A stretch of 64,000 nt of DNA from Mesocentrotus franciscanus (taxonomy: Eukaryota > Echinodermata > Echinoidea > Camarodonta > Strongylocentrotidae): assembly GCA_037976565.1 (NCBI GenBank), contig CP137672.1, positions 18,934,335 to 18,998,334 on the forward strand, in the 5' to 3' direction. A model generated the notes under the pieces. That model ran no database searches and had not been told where the DNA came from. It worked only from the letters and a program-made list of their open reading frames with translations. Both the position numbers and the translations under genes were made by a program. This document shows, in pieces, positions 13,075-25,140 of the stretch; the first letter of the stretch is position 1; each line of letters begins with the position of its first letter.

Positions 13075-13319
13075 GAATTTTGTAAGTTTTTTTTGAGGGG
13101 GGGGGGGGCTCGCTCACAAAATTTAAGATACTGGAAAGTTGATGGGCCTCTGTCCTATTTGGGCTACAGGCATCAAGACCGCCTGGCCAAACCATCCTTT
13201 CAGTTATGAGCTGCATTTACATGTAGATATCCCGGGTAGATATAATCATGCTCACATACATCAACTGCTCATGATCATGAGGTGCATAGCTAAATGGGGG
13301 TGGGGCCAAATATCCTCGA

Positions 13320-13780
13320 GCTTTACGTCGCTTAGTGACGGTACTGGTACGAACGCGCGCATACGTATATAAGGCGATGACGCGCGCGCGTATAATGTGC
13401 GTGTACGTACGTGTCGATCGAGTATGAGGAAAAATATTTTAAATTGTTTTCAGATACTTTAGTAATACTAATATTTGATCCATGGTCCATGGACACCAAT
13501 ACAGCAGGGATCAAGAATCACAGGTAGGAAACTGTTTTATTTCTTTTCGTTATTCTCTTAAACTTTCCTGCCAAGTTCTTGCTCGCTCCCAAACTCTGAG
13601 CAGGAGGCCGGAGGCCTAGCCACGCCATCGCCGAGGCAACGGTGCATTGCCCCGGAGTCCCGGCGTCGTGAACGAAAGCTTGTCCGCTGAACTGTGTTGT
13701 AGTTGGCTGGGCCTGGGCCGGGCCGGGCCGCGGATATTTTTTCGGGCCGGTCGGTCGGGCAGCTTGCTTTATCGTCATAC
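13320..13780 (+). promoter_or_regulatory. CpG-rich candidate promoter and first exon of the FAM216 gene
   Basis: This is the only markedly CpG-rich stretch before the FAM216 coding exons. It has GCGCGC tracts near 13355 and 13382, a TATATAAGG element at about 13365-13373 and a GC-rich block at 13600-13760. A donor-like ACAG/gtagga at 13523 could end a non-coding first exon that splices to the acceptor at 14170. Promoter activity is inferred from composition and position only. Confidence 0.4.
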
Positions 13781-14170
13781 CCTAGCATCATTATTATATA
13801 TTTTTGTTCTTGTCTAGACCTAGTTGTTTGAAAAACCTCTCCAAGTTGCCTTGGCTTGACTTTTGAATGGTTAAAATGTCGCTTGGCCTAGATCTAGACT
13901 ATCAGTAGATCTAGATCCTATCACCTGTTTCAGAATTTTGGATTCCGAAGAAATAGAATAACACAAAACATTTATTTCAATGCAGGAGCTGATACAAATC
14001 TTTTTCTAATTGTTTCTTCCTTTAGGTCTAAGACTAACTAACTTTAATATTCTTGGATTTGTATGTGACATCTTCTCAGATTTGCTACAGTCAAGGTCAA
14101 AATCTTTAAATAAAAATCATCATTAAATTTTAAAAAATCTTAGCATTCCTTTTGTTTATTATTTCATCAG

Positions 14171-14292
14171 ATGACTATCATGGAGGAACGATAATAAATT
14201 CTTCCAAGACAAGGCAAGAGCGTGCTAGACAGATATTTGTGACCTGTGGTCTGTGTTTCCTGCGAGACTGTTAAGACCTACTGTCATTCAAC
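14171..14292 (+). other. 5' UTR part of FAM216 exon 2, with short upstream ORF
   Basis: The acceptor ttatttcatcag precedes 14171. The exon opens with an ATG giving an 8-codon upstream ORF (ATGACTATCATGGAGG..., stop TAA at 14192-14194), and a second ATG lies in the same frame. The main frame has an in-frame stop TAA at 14272-14274 before the ATG at 14293, which supports that start. Confidence 0.5.
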
Positions 14293-17200
14293 ATGCCTGA
14301 TGAAGCGAGTGGACAATCAGCACCAGACAGGGAAAGGTGGGTATAGATTAAGAAAATAAGGACTCGGCTCCACACTGGCTAATAAAGTGAAACCATGGGT
14401 CAGTTTCTCAGAACCATCATAAGTCGTAAGTTTGCAGACACCCCATAGAAATGTGTGTAAATTCTATAATGATCACTTGATTCTATGGGCTGTCCAAGAA
14501 GTTAGACTTATGATGGTTTAGAGAAAAGTCCCTGTATACAGTGAATTCAATTTTGTATTTTTGTGTACTTTCAATTTAAACAGAGATACATGTACAACCT
14601 GTAAGGACAAATTTTTTACCCTAATCAATGTACATGTAGTCCATCTAGTTAATGTAGAACTACATGTATAACTGAAATACAGTGTTACAGAGCAATTAGT
14701 AACATTTATTCTGAGGAATCACACCCTCCCCCTTTTTTTTTTGTTGCTGTTGTTCCATTGTTGAATTTTCAATTTTGTTGTTATGACAAGCCATTGGATC
14801 ACAATTTACATTTTAATCTGATGAAACTTGGTTAATGAACTTTGATTATTTGTTTCCATTGTACCTGTAAGCATGATTCCATAGTCCATACAAACTATTT
14901 TTTTAAATAGTTTAGATGACCACCAGAGTACACTGTTTGACCCATAATCTACATTTTTCTTTGTTAAATGTAATCTTAGACCCAGGGTTAGTTTTAAACA
15001 AATTTAATAGTATAAAATATATACATTGGGTTTGTATGCACCAGACTCCTGTTTATCTTTTACAAATTGGAGGGGGTGGGTGGGGGCATGGCCCCTATTT
15101 ATGTTACTTGGCAACTCTTGATAGGCCTATAAGTTTGTAAACAAGATAAATGTACATTATATTTCCTGAAAGCCATGTCGCAAGTGGGCTTGAAGTGGTT
15201 GTTTTGAAGGACAAAATAGAGGAATATTTCATTAAGTTACATTACAGGTGGAGGAAGGATTTCATATATCCAATAATAATAAAAAGCAATGTGAACACAG
15301 CATTACTCTATGTTTATGTCTATTATGACATAGCAAACTCACATACCAAGACAGGGTGTCCAATGTACAGCCCCAATACCTCAAGACAGTGTAAACACGA
15401 TCTATTGTACTGTATGTAAACAGTGCCAACGTAATAAAACTCTGCAGCAATAGAAAGAAAGGGATGGTTGTGAGGTCTATTGTCTGTGACTAGCCATTGA
15501 ATAAATACACCATGTTTAACCAGTGAGAAGGAAAGATCCATGTTTATAGCAATAGTATAAACTCTGCACTCTTTTTACATACATTTATACCACTGATGCT
15601 CTTTGTTTTCTCCTACCAGTCCTATTACCGGTAAAGCCCCCAAAAAGGGCAATCCAATTTTTGTAATAATTTCATTTGTATGAAAGCAGAGAAATAAGAG
15701 AAAGAGAATGGCTAAAGTTTGAAATAAATCGGATAAATTATAATAACGTCTTGAGTGTTTGAAATATTTAAAAAATCAATGTGAATTGCAAATTGGCAAT
15801 ATGCATAGTCACTGGATTGTGATGTATTCACAGACATCTCTCCTGTTTGTAATGTACGATAATGTATCATAAATTTCTGTTTTTTTTTTAAATCTTAAAG
15901 GCCTTCTCCCTTGGGGCACGTCTCAAAATATATTATGGGTACTACTACTGGGTAGTATTTTCAAAGGTTTTCTATTTAAGAAAAGACCATCCTCCATCAT
16001 ACATTTAGAACAAAATTGACATTTTTAAAGTAATTTTGTGTGTTGGAACAAATGGGATTCAAGTTGTCCACCTCTTCCTCACAGTGACACTGCCGATTCA
16101 GCCAATTTGAAGTACCGGTACCCAGACGTATAGTGATTACAGCTTTTTAAAATTCATAACTTTGTCATTTTTGTCCGATTTCATTCAAATTTTCACTAGT
16201 TTGCTTGTCTGATTTTTCTGCTTGCTTCCCTTTAACATACTGTAATACTGCTGTGTGATGTGCTTTCTGGTCATCATGGCCTACCTTTGTAGAGAAGTGT
16301 GGTTGTAATTGGTAACTGTTTTTAGGGATTCTTCTTCCCCCCACAATTTCCCCCCTTTCTTTATATCCCTTCCTCCTTTTTTTTTTGGGGGGTGGGAGGC
16401 ATTGAGGGATTCTTAGCCTAGATGCATTAGAAGAAGACAATCAGATTGGCATGTGGGACAGGTGACAGGTCATGATCCCATCAACACATTTTCAAGAAAT
16501 AATTTTCTCCTGATTTTAGCTCTATGTCCCAAGACCAACCCCAAGCTGTCAACTATCAGAACACCAGCAGTCAATGTGATCTTCAGGTAATGAGTGATGC
16601 AGACAATAGCGATGCTTCTGTTACGGCAGAGTCTGTCTCTTCCACAGACTACAAGCTACGGAGTAGGCCCAAGACTGCAGTAAGTCACTAGAATATTTAT
16701 TTGTCATAAATATATTCAGATTTTGTGGTGAAATCACTGTCGGGTTCTCCACTAATATCTCAAATTCCTAAGAAATAGATTTTTTGAAAATTGTGAAAAT
16801 GTTCCAGACTTCCAGATACAGAAACTATATGTTATGTTTTTTTCAGATTTTGTGGTGAAATCGCTGTCATGTTCTCCACCAATATCTCAAGCTTTAATTT
16901 GTTTTCTTTCAAGATTCAGGGAACATAAGATTTAACCATAGTTTTCAATTGAATTTAGTCGTATTGAATTGAATTTTTTTTGTTTTAAATCCACCCGACA
17001 GCCCGAGAGTTGAATTCCTTGGATAGTAAAGAGTAAAAACCTAATTAAATATTCATTTACGTCATTTGAAAATGGTCATCAAACATCACATTTCTCTGAT
17101 CTAACATCACCATAGCATCGTTTTCTTTTCATTTTCAGCCAAATCATTTCCGAACCCAAACGGCTCCTTCACGTCTTCAAAGACAGAGGAAGCCAACTAA

Positions 17201-20200
17201 GCCTTCTAAACCAAGACACCAACAGGGTAAAATATACACATTCTCTCTCTGTGTTGTCTCTCTCACTCACTTTTTCTCTCTCTGTGTCTGTCTCCCTTTT
17301 TTCCCTTCTTTATGTCTGTCTATCTTCCCCTCTCTATCTCTCTCTGTTTACCTCTTTCAATCTCTCATCACTCTTTCTGTCTCTCTCTCTGCTTATCTCT
17401 CTCACTCTCTCTGTCTCTCATTCTATCTTTCATTCTCTATCGTTCTCTCTCACTCTCTCTCTCTCTCTCTCTCACATCTCTCTCTCTCTCTCTCACACAT
17501 CTCTCTCTCTCTCTCTTTCTCTCTCACTCACTCCAATGCATTAATTCCCTCCAGCCTATTGTTGCCCCCTCCCTATTTCTTCAGGTAGAAAATGAAGAAG
17601 AATATGAAAAGTCAGAAAAATATGTGTATTAAAATCAATGTCACTGTAAAAATGGCAATTAGTCAAGAGACCCCCCCCCCCAATAGTAAGCTTGAAGTTG
17701 CAAGCTTCTTATGTACATGTATGTACACCCCTGACAACCTATACTTTAGGATCAGCAGTACATGGCCAGGGGAGTCTTTCACAAAGAATACGATTGACTT
17801 TAAGTTGGACTTAACTATGGCAGGCCGTTCATGCCGCTGTTTGCTCTCACCATTTACTGGCATTGGTCTCTCAATGGACATACAAATCATGGTCACAAAT
17901 CATTTGTTACAGAATTTTACATTTTTTGATCATTCATTATTGAAGAAAAAATATTTAAAGATCATAATGAGGAGAGCAAGCAGTGGCATGAATGGCCTGA
18001 CATAGTTAAGTCCAACTTCAAGTCGATCTTAGTCTTTGTGAAACACCCCCTGGACGTACCTCGTGTTCCTGTACATGGACGCTCAAGTGTATGATCCTTT
18101 GTATAATTGCCAGAATATTCAAGGATATAAGGAAAAGATAGCTGTTAAATAGAGATGACAAAAACAACCTTTTGAAAGATGTCTACCATGACCAAATGTA
18201 GATACATGTACACCACAAAAGCAGGATTACTAGTCATGCAGGATAATAGTAGTGCTAATGGGTTTTAAGGGGATGAGACTTTTATTGTTCACTTTTAAGC
18301 TGTGCTTGTGACTCACTTAAAACTCTTTAATAATAAAGAGATTGTGACTATAATATCCCCCAATGACCCTGTCTGCTATACAGACCCATCATGTAGTAAT
18401 ACCTACAGTGTACATGTATTGAGTTCAGGATGATGTTTTTAGGAGTAGGGTTATGCTATATGCTAAGTTATTCTATAGATCTACTTGAGCATTAATATAA
18501 ACCTTTAATATGGGATTATGAATGATGATGGAGTTATACCTTTGTAGAAAGATTTTTGGTCAAAGAATCTGAATGCAGACTGAATTTATTGTTAGCTGAC
18601 TACCTATCTGGGGCTTTTCATTTTGGGGAGAGTGTATGAAAGAAAAAAGAAAGAAAAAAGAGTCGTATATCTCAAGAATATTTACATGTACATGTAGGCT
18701 AATGTGAAATAACAGCAAGACACTGATGTACAGATGTTTGACCAACTGCTAGCATTGCCAAGTATGTTAGCTTTGAAAGATATGTAGACTTTCATTTTAG
18801 GGTCTGCTGTTTATTTTGGTGTGTAAATTTTATCGTGCATGATATGGTTATTTCTTCTTAAGTCTAATTGATATAGTAGAATAGGAGAATTAACGTGTTT
18901 AATGTGATTTGATTTGGTATAACACACATTTTCTATAGACTCTAGTCACTCCCTCCCGAATAATCTCAAGATTAACCCTGTTAATAATGATCTATCCCCC
19001 CTTCTTCTTTTCTTACAGGGAATTCAGCAGACAACATATCAGACGTCTCATCGGAATCCTCCTCGCTAGATCAGGCCTACACCCACCGCATCACCAGCCA
19101 AGTCTCCCGCGATGCCCCCGGTTTCTACGAGTACCACCGACCCTACTCGGTCTACCGCAAGCCCCTGCGGCGCCCTCTCAGTCTTCCCACAGCATTTGAT
19201 GACAGTCCGAAGCTGAACCACCCGGGCCTTGACCCCGGTCAGAGAGAGTATCTGTGGCATACGGCGAGTGTGTACAGCGTGGGTAACCTGAAACAGCTTC
19301 AGCAGAGGAGATATAAACAGATTCTCAATCACCAAGTAGAGACGGGTATGTATCCTCTAGGTCTCTTGATGTTAATCACTTCTATGCCTCCAAGATTATG
19401 AAAAATTGTCATGAACTCTAAATCATGAAAATGTACATGTATTATGTAATAAAATAAAAAGTGGGGGGGGGCTTTGAAACATATTCTCTTGCAAATATAA
19501 AAACTATATGGCACAATCTTTAACCCTGAAGGGAAGGGAGAGCTGCCCCTGTCCCTCCCTGAAATTTCTTGATCTCTTTACAACACAAAAACTATGATTT
19601 CCTTATTCATGTAGATAATTAATGAAACAATGAAACCTCCAGAATTCATGTTACAAGGAATATACTATGCATTAATGTATATGTCATATGTCTCATCCAT
19701 TATTTCTATGCAGGTTTTCATACAAAGGAAGAATGTGATAGATACTATAAGTACTTGATGGGTACCAGAAAGCAACAGTACGCGGCAGACACCACTGTAT
19801 GGAGATCTCCGCCCAAACTACCCGTTCGGCCCAAACAATTCCAGAGGAGACCTCGGGCACAGGAAGAGGTCGAGGAGGCAAGGAAGGCCAACACAGGTTA
19901 TTACAGAGGTCAAAAGTCAAAAGGTAAGAGTTCATCATAAAAAATATATATTTCATATCATTTTCTTCCCATTTCATACCTTAGAATTATTGTCTCCTAT
20001 GTGACTGAATATTCTCTTCATTTCCTAAAATTCTTTTTTCTTTATTTTAGTTTTATTTTATTTTAGTCTTTTTGCTTTATTATAAACGATATTTAGCGCA
20101 TGTCTCTATTTAGTCCCTATGCACTTTTGGGGATAAGGAAAGAGATAGAATTAAACAAGAATAAAAAATATAATTCAAATCAAATACCAACGGAACTAAA

Positions 20201-20924
20201 CTGAACTAAACTTAAACTTGATTTAAACTGCTTTGGAACAAATAATTATTCAGTCTGTTTTTTAATTGGTCATCTGTGACTGCCTCCTTGACAATATCAC
20301 GTATACTGTTCCATTATTGCCATGTCCATGGTAAACTTGTTGCATAATTCTCAGTTTGGCTGAAAGGCCATTGTGTTATATCAAAATAGAATAAATTTCC
20401 AATCTTTAGCAATATCCACTCCTGTTTTTAGTTTTATATACTTATTCCCAAGAGAGGAAAGCAAAGGAGAAAGATAAATAATGAAATGGAACTGATTTAC
20501 AGATCTGCAAAAATAGACAAACTTATGACAAATTGTTGGAAAGCATATTTTGCATTTGGCTGTGAGTAGGGATATCCAGCTCAATTTCTTTGTTCAATAC
20601 TCAGCTTTTATACTTATTATCACTAGTATCTTTGTCAGATATTATGTATTTGTAGTTGCGAATGCTAGATTAAGAGTCATTTGATTCTGTGACAATTTAT
20701 TTTCCGTCATAACCCAAAGTGATTGCTACCTTCGATATAAATTTAGAATTCTCTTGTGACAAGCATTCACATAGACTGATCAAACATGATTTGTGTTTTG
20801 TTTGTTTCTTTCAGAGAAAGGATCCAAGGAAAACTTGAGTGATTCAATGGAGAAACTGAGTCTGTTCTACAGCACGGACCTGAAGAGAACACTCCCTAGA
20901 AAACGCAAGGACAGTGTGGAATAG
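14293..20924 (+). CDS. FAM216A: FAM216 family protein (FAM216A-like), six coding exons
   Basis: Function is unknown for the family. Coding exons are 14293-14336, 16520-16679, 17139-17226, 19019-19345, 19714-19923 and 20815-20924; all joins have GT/AG borders and keep phase, giving 312 aa. Residues 1-100 are Ser/Gln-rich and then basic (RLQRQRKPTKPSKPR). The recognisable core is at about 165-200: HPGLDPGQREYLWHTASVYS followed by NLKQLQQRRYKQIL, which aligns with the HPDLTLGQKRYL...AKIY...LMKRQYMHVL stretch recalled from human FAM216A. The C-terminal SDSMEKLSLFYSTD resembles the family's SMSIE-type end. Placement next to VPS29 on the opposite strand supports orthology. No signal peptide or membrane segment is seen. 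The stop-containing exon end is tandemly duplicated downstream. Confidence 0.8.
14400..14534. mobile_element. degenerate palindromic MITE in FAM216 intron
   Basis: CAGAACCATCATAAGTCGTA on the left is the imperfect complement of AGACTTATGATGGTTTAGAG on the right, and ACCCCATAGAA pairs loosely with TTCTATGGG. Spacing and sequence match the element at 39417-39551, so the two are the same family. Confidence 0.6.
17239..17533. repeat. CT-rich simple repeat in FAM216 intron 3
   Basis: The plus strand is almost only C and T (TCTCTCTCTG, CTCACTC and TTTCTCTC variants). The two overlapping Leu/Ser-rich open frames are low-complexity shadows. Confidence 0.9.
17766..18052. mobile_element. palindromic MITE, uninterrupted copy
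   Basis: The left end is CCAGGGGAGTCTTTCACAAAG (21 positions) and the right end is CTTTGTGAAACACCCCCTGG. The complementarity continues inwards through TTAAGTTGGACTTAACTATG against CATAGTTAAGTCCAACTT and then GGCAGGCCGTTCATGCC against GGCATGAATGGCCTG. It has no coding capacity and lies in FAM216 intron 3. The copy at 36362-37394 carries an insertion at the TTAA found intact here at 18006-18009. Confidence 0.85.
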
Positions 20925-21172
20925 AAATATGGAGAAACTGAGTCTGTTCTACAGCACCGACCTCAAGAGAACACTCCCTAGAAAACGCAAGGACAGTGTG
21001 GAATAGAAATATGAAGAAATCGAGTCTGTTCTGCAGCACAGACCTTAAGAGAACACTCCCTAAAAATGCAAGGACAGTGTGGAATAGAAGTATGGAGAAA
21101 CTGAGTCTATTCTACTACTTAGACTTCAGGAGAACACTCGCTAGGAAGCACAAAGACAATGTAGAATAGAAA
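20847..21172 (+). repeat. four tandem copies of the FAM216 C-terminal coding end
   Basis: An 82-bp unit starting ATGGAGAAACTGAGTCTGTT and ending GACAGTGTGGAATAG recurs at 20847, 20929, 21011 and 21092. The first copy is the real C-terminus with its stop; the other three are in the 3' UTR. Copy 2 differs from copy 1 at few positions, while copies 3 and 4 are increasingly diverged (copy 3 has lost bases near AAAATGCAAG; copy 4 has TACTTAGACTTC). Confidence 0.9.
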
Positions 21173-21359
21173 AAAAACTTGATAAACGTTATTGTGTGCA
21201 TTCTTGGCAGTAAAGAATGCTTCAAGAATGTGATGGTTTCCTTTAAGAATATATAATTCTATATGATTGTCTTATTCTTGGGCAATTTGAGTACTGCACT
21301 GCTGAATCCTGCAAGGCTGCAAGGCATATTTCAGAATGACCACAATGAACATCGCCCAA

Positions 21360-21640
21360 AGATAGAAGATTTGTACTTCATCATCACTGCCACACCTTGT
21401 CCAATACTGAAGTGCCATACTTCTTGGTTTCAACCAAGACAAACAGAGGACAACCCTACATGTATATCAAATCTGTACTGTACATGGCTTAATGAAGATA
21501 GAAGCTTTGTACTTCATCATCACTGCCACACCTTGTTCAATACTGAAGTGCCATACTTCTTGGTTTCAACCACGGCAAACAGAGGACAACTCTACATGTA
21601 CATGTATATCAAATCTGTACTGCACACGGCTTAATGAATT
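21360..21640 (+). repeat. 136-bp tandem duplication downstream of FAM216
   Basis: GATAGAAGATTTGTACTTCA at 21361 and GATAGAAGCTTTGTACTTCA at 21497 begin two nearly identical units. They run through TACTGAAGTGCCATACTTCT to CAAATCTGTACTG and GGCTTAATGAA. The second copy has a short TACATG expansion. It is probably within the FAM216 3' UTR. Confidence 0.85.
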
Positions 21641-23599
21641 GAACTTTCAAGATGGTGCAGCACATGAAGTTGCAGTCACACTCCAGTCCCACCAACGAGA
21701 CCGAGGCCAGACCGACGACACAGCAAACAGGAAATGGCAGAGAATCGGTGAGGAGTTGGTTTGCAGTGTGACTGAGGTATCTTCCAGGCCAGACCTTAAT
21801 GCATGTTATTGATGGCCGTGTGCTGACAAAGTATCTGAAAGTTTATAATATGTGGAGGGGATAGGGATGGGGGCATAGCATCTTTGCAAAACTTGTAATT
21901 GAATTTACCATATGCCCTCATGATGATCATAGGGTACTGGTAGGGATATACTCTTCAGGAATTTGTCAAGATGGTGCACATTGTGTGTACATGTGTTGAT
22001 ATGTATCTGGATAATTATATGATGAATGATATTGAATGATTAGAGATGTACATGTACATGTACATGTAACTGTTTTTATTAAGCGATACTTAGTAAATAT
22101 ACTTGTGGCCCTGTGACATTTAAAGTTAATGTTAATTGTAACTCCCAAAATTGAATAGTTTCTCTTTCAATCAAGCATATTTTCCAATTAATTTTATGTT
22201 TAATATGGTAAGATGGAGAACAAAATTGAGATACAAAATATCTAGTTTTAATTCATTTTTTTTTAAATGTTACAGGGCCCAAATCTTTTATAGCATCTGT
22301 AAATATTAAGAGATATAAATATCAGTAGTCTTCCAAACATTTCAGCTGCACTTTTACAATTTGTCCAGTCATATTTTATCCCTTCTTCAATGCCAAATAT
22401 AATGTTTTTAGAGTAAGAAGTGCCTACATTAATTTTTTTTAAATTAATCTTTGTTTTTCTTTAGCACAAATATTTATCTTAATGTGAGTTTAGTATATGT
22501 ACCGCTTCATTCATAAATGTTTGTATAGAAACCAAACTTGGCTGCAGAATTATGCTGGTGTAGGATTTTACATTGAGTCTTTGACTTTATAGGCAGAGAC
22601 GTTACAGACGTGTTTATGAACATTCAAAGACATTTCTTTTGGTGTAACAGTGAATTGAGATTTATAGAAATAGAACTTGAATTCAGCTTGGAATTCATGG
22701 GATTTGTAGAATTTATATGTGTAATTTATTGGATGAAAAAAGAATGCTACTATGATACACATACACCGCAGTACACTAGTGAATTGTGCGAATGCTTGGT
22801 AAATTATTTTCTTAAGTTTTTTGTGGTTCTAATGATCCTAATTGCATACCGTAAGATTGGAATTTAAGTAATCGTTATTTGTATAGATAAATTAAGAAAT
22901 CAATTGTCTAATTTATCAGTTTTTCTAATGCATTCTGAACTGTGTGTTGCTGTGAAATATGTAGATTAAAGTAATCATGTGCCTTCGACAGAAATTTATG
23001 ATTATTTCGGAAATAGATTTAAGTGCCTAGTTTTATATCTTCATGTAAATCAGGGAGGTGATAGTACCTCCCTGTGTAAATCAATTGGGAATAATGTTAT
23101 GTATATATGGTGCCATAGAATATGTGTTCACACAAGTTTGTATTGCCTAATTCTATTTTAATCTTATTTTGCATCATGGTATCCCACTCCGCATCGATCT
23201 TGAATTGTTACAAAACAGGATTGAAAATTTGCTGCATAGGCAGTCCTTTATCTTGTTTTCTTTCTGTGCAGTGCCAACTTTATTGTACCGATAGTTTTAC
23301 TAAATGGTTTTCGTATGTTATACTAGTACTATACTTTGTTTTCTTTTGAATGTTGTACATATTGATAGAGGCAGAACTTTCAACAGTATTCTTCGATTTC
23401 ATCTTTCCAAAGAGTATGTGTATAGATAAAGAAACTATTTTGAATAGATGATAGAGTGTATATGATACATCAATTTTTCAAATTAAATGAAATACTTCTC
23501 GTAGATATTTGTGTTTATTGACCGTTGCATTTTCCAGTTCATGTTGTAGTTGTAGTTTATGGGAATGTAATACCTTAAAAAGATGAATTGGCAAGAGAA
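21641..23599 (+). other. 3' UTR or intergenic DNA, no gene seen
   Basis: AT-rich sequence with a TACATG run at about 22047-22067 and several T or A homopolymers. No exon, RNA gene or clear inverted repeat was recognised. Confidence 0.4.
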
Positions 23600-25140
23600 A
23601 GGGTTAAACTGAGGAAAGGAAAGCAGGAAATGAGCAGGCAAGAAAAGAGAGAATGGGGAGAGAGAGAGAGATGGGCAGAGAGAGTGAGATGGAAGAGGGG
23701 AGGGAGAGAGATGACAGATGCATAAGGCAAATACAAGATTATGATGGGAGAGAGAGACAGAGAGAGAGGTGGTGGTAGCGTGGGATGGGTGTGAGAGAGC
23801 TAGAGGGAATGAAACCTAAAGAGGGATAAAGAATGAAAGGTAATTAAAGCCATAGAGGAAAGAGAGAATGGGGGAGAGAGAGATGGGCAGAGAGAGTGAG
23901 ATGGAAGGGGGAGGGAGAGAGAGAGATGACAGATGCATAAGGCAAATACAAGATTATGATGGGAGAGAGAGACACAGAGAGAGGTGGTGGTAGCGTGGGA
24001 TGGGTGTGAGAGAGCTAGAGAGAATGAAACCTAAAGAGGGATAAAGAATGAAAGGTAATTAAAGCCATAGAGGAAAGAGAGAATGGGGGAGAGAGATGGG
24101 CAGAGAGAGTGAGATGGAAGGGGGAGGGAGAGAGAGAGATGACAGATGCATAAGGCAAATACAAGATTATGATGGGAGAGAGAGACAGAGAGAGAGGTGG
24201 TGGTAGCGTGGGATGGGTGTGAGAGAGCTAGAGAGAATGAAACCTAAGGAGGGATAAAGAATGAAAGGTAATTAAAGCCATAGAGGAAAGAGAGAATGGG
24301 GGAGAGAGATGGGCAGAGAGAGTGAGATGGAAGGGGGAGGGAGAGAGAGATGACAGATGCATAAGGCAAATACAAGATTATGATGGGAGAGAGAGACAGA
24401 GAGAGAGGTGGTGGTAGCGTGGGATGGGTGTGAGAGAGCTAGAGAGAATGAAACCTAAAGAGGGATAAAGAATGAAAGGTAATTAAAGCCATAGAGAAAA
24501 GAGAGAATGGGGGAGAGAGAGATGGGCAGAGAGAGTGAGATGGAAGGGGAGGAGAGAGAGAGATGACAGATGCATAAGGCAAATACAAGATTATGATGGG
24601 AGAGAGAGACAGAGAGAGAGGTGGTGGTAGCGTGGGATGGGTGTGAGAGAGCTAGAGGGAATGAAACCTAAAGAGGGATAAAGAATGAAAGGTAATTAAA
24701 GCCATAGAGGAAAGAGAGAATGGGGGGAGAGAGATGGGCAGAGAGTGAGATGGAAGGGGGAGGGAGAGAGAGAGATGACAGATGCATAAGGCAAATACAA
24801 GATTATGATGGGAGAGAGAGACAGAGAGAGAGGTGGTGGTAGCGTGGGATGGGTGTGAGAGAGCTAGAGGGAATGAAACCTAAAGAGGGATAAAGAATGA
24901 AAGGTAATTAAAGCCATAGAGGAAAGAGAGAATGGGGAGAGAGAGAGATGGGCAGAGAGAGTGAGATGGAAGGGGAGGGAGAGAGAGATGACAGATGCAT
25001 AAGGCAAATACAAGATTATGATGGGAGAGAGAGACAGAGAGAGAGGTGGTGGTAGCGTGGGATGGGTGTGAGAGAGCTAGAGAGAATGAAACCTAAAGAG
25101 GGATAAAGAATGAAAGGTAATTAAAGCCATAGAGGGAAAG
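23600..25140. repeat. GA-rich satellite, about 213-bp unit, seven copies
   Basis: The anchor ATGACAGATGCATAAGGCAA occurs at 23711, 23926, 24139, 24350, 24563, 24775 and 24988, i.e. spacings of 215, 213, 211, 213, 212 and 213. Each unit holds the same parts in order: GA-rich block, anchor, ATACAAGATTATGATGG, GAGAGACAGAGAGAG, GGTGGTGGTAGCGTGGGATG, AATGAAACCTAAAGAGGG and GGTAATTAAAGCCATAGAGG. Length differences lie in the GA runs. The plus strand is strongly purine-biased. Confidence 0.95.

Noticed and set aside
17251..17632. Leu/Ser-rich ORFs of about 100 codons
   Set aside because: CT-rich simple sequence in a FAM216 intron; no gene-like composition.
23600..25140. A CRISPR-like array
   Set aside because: The units are contiguous satellite copies without unique spacers, in an animal genome.
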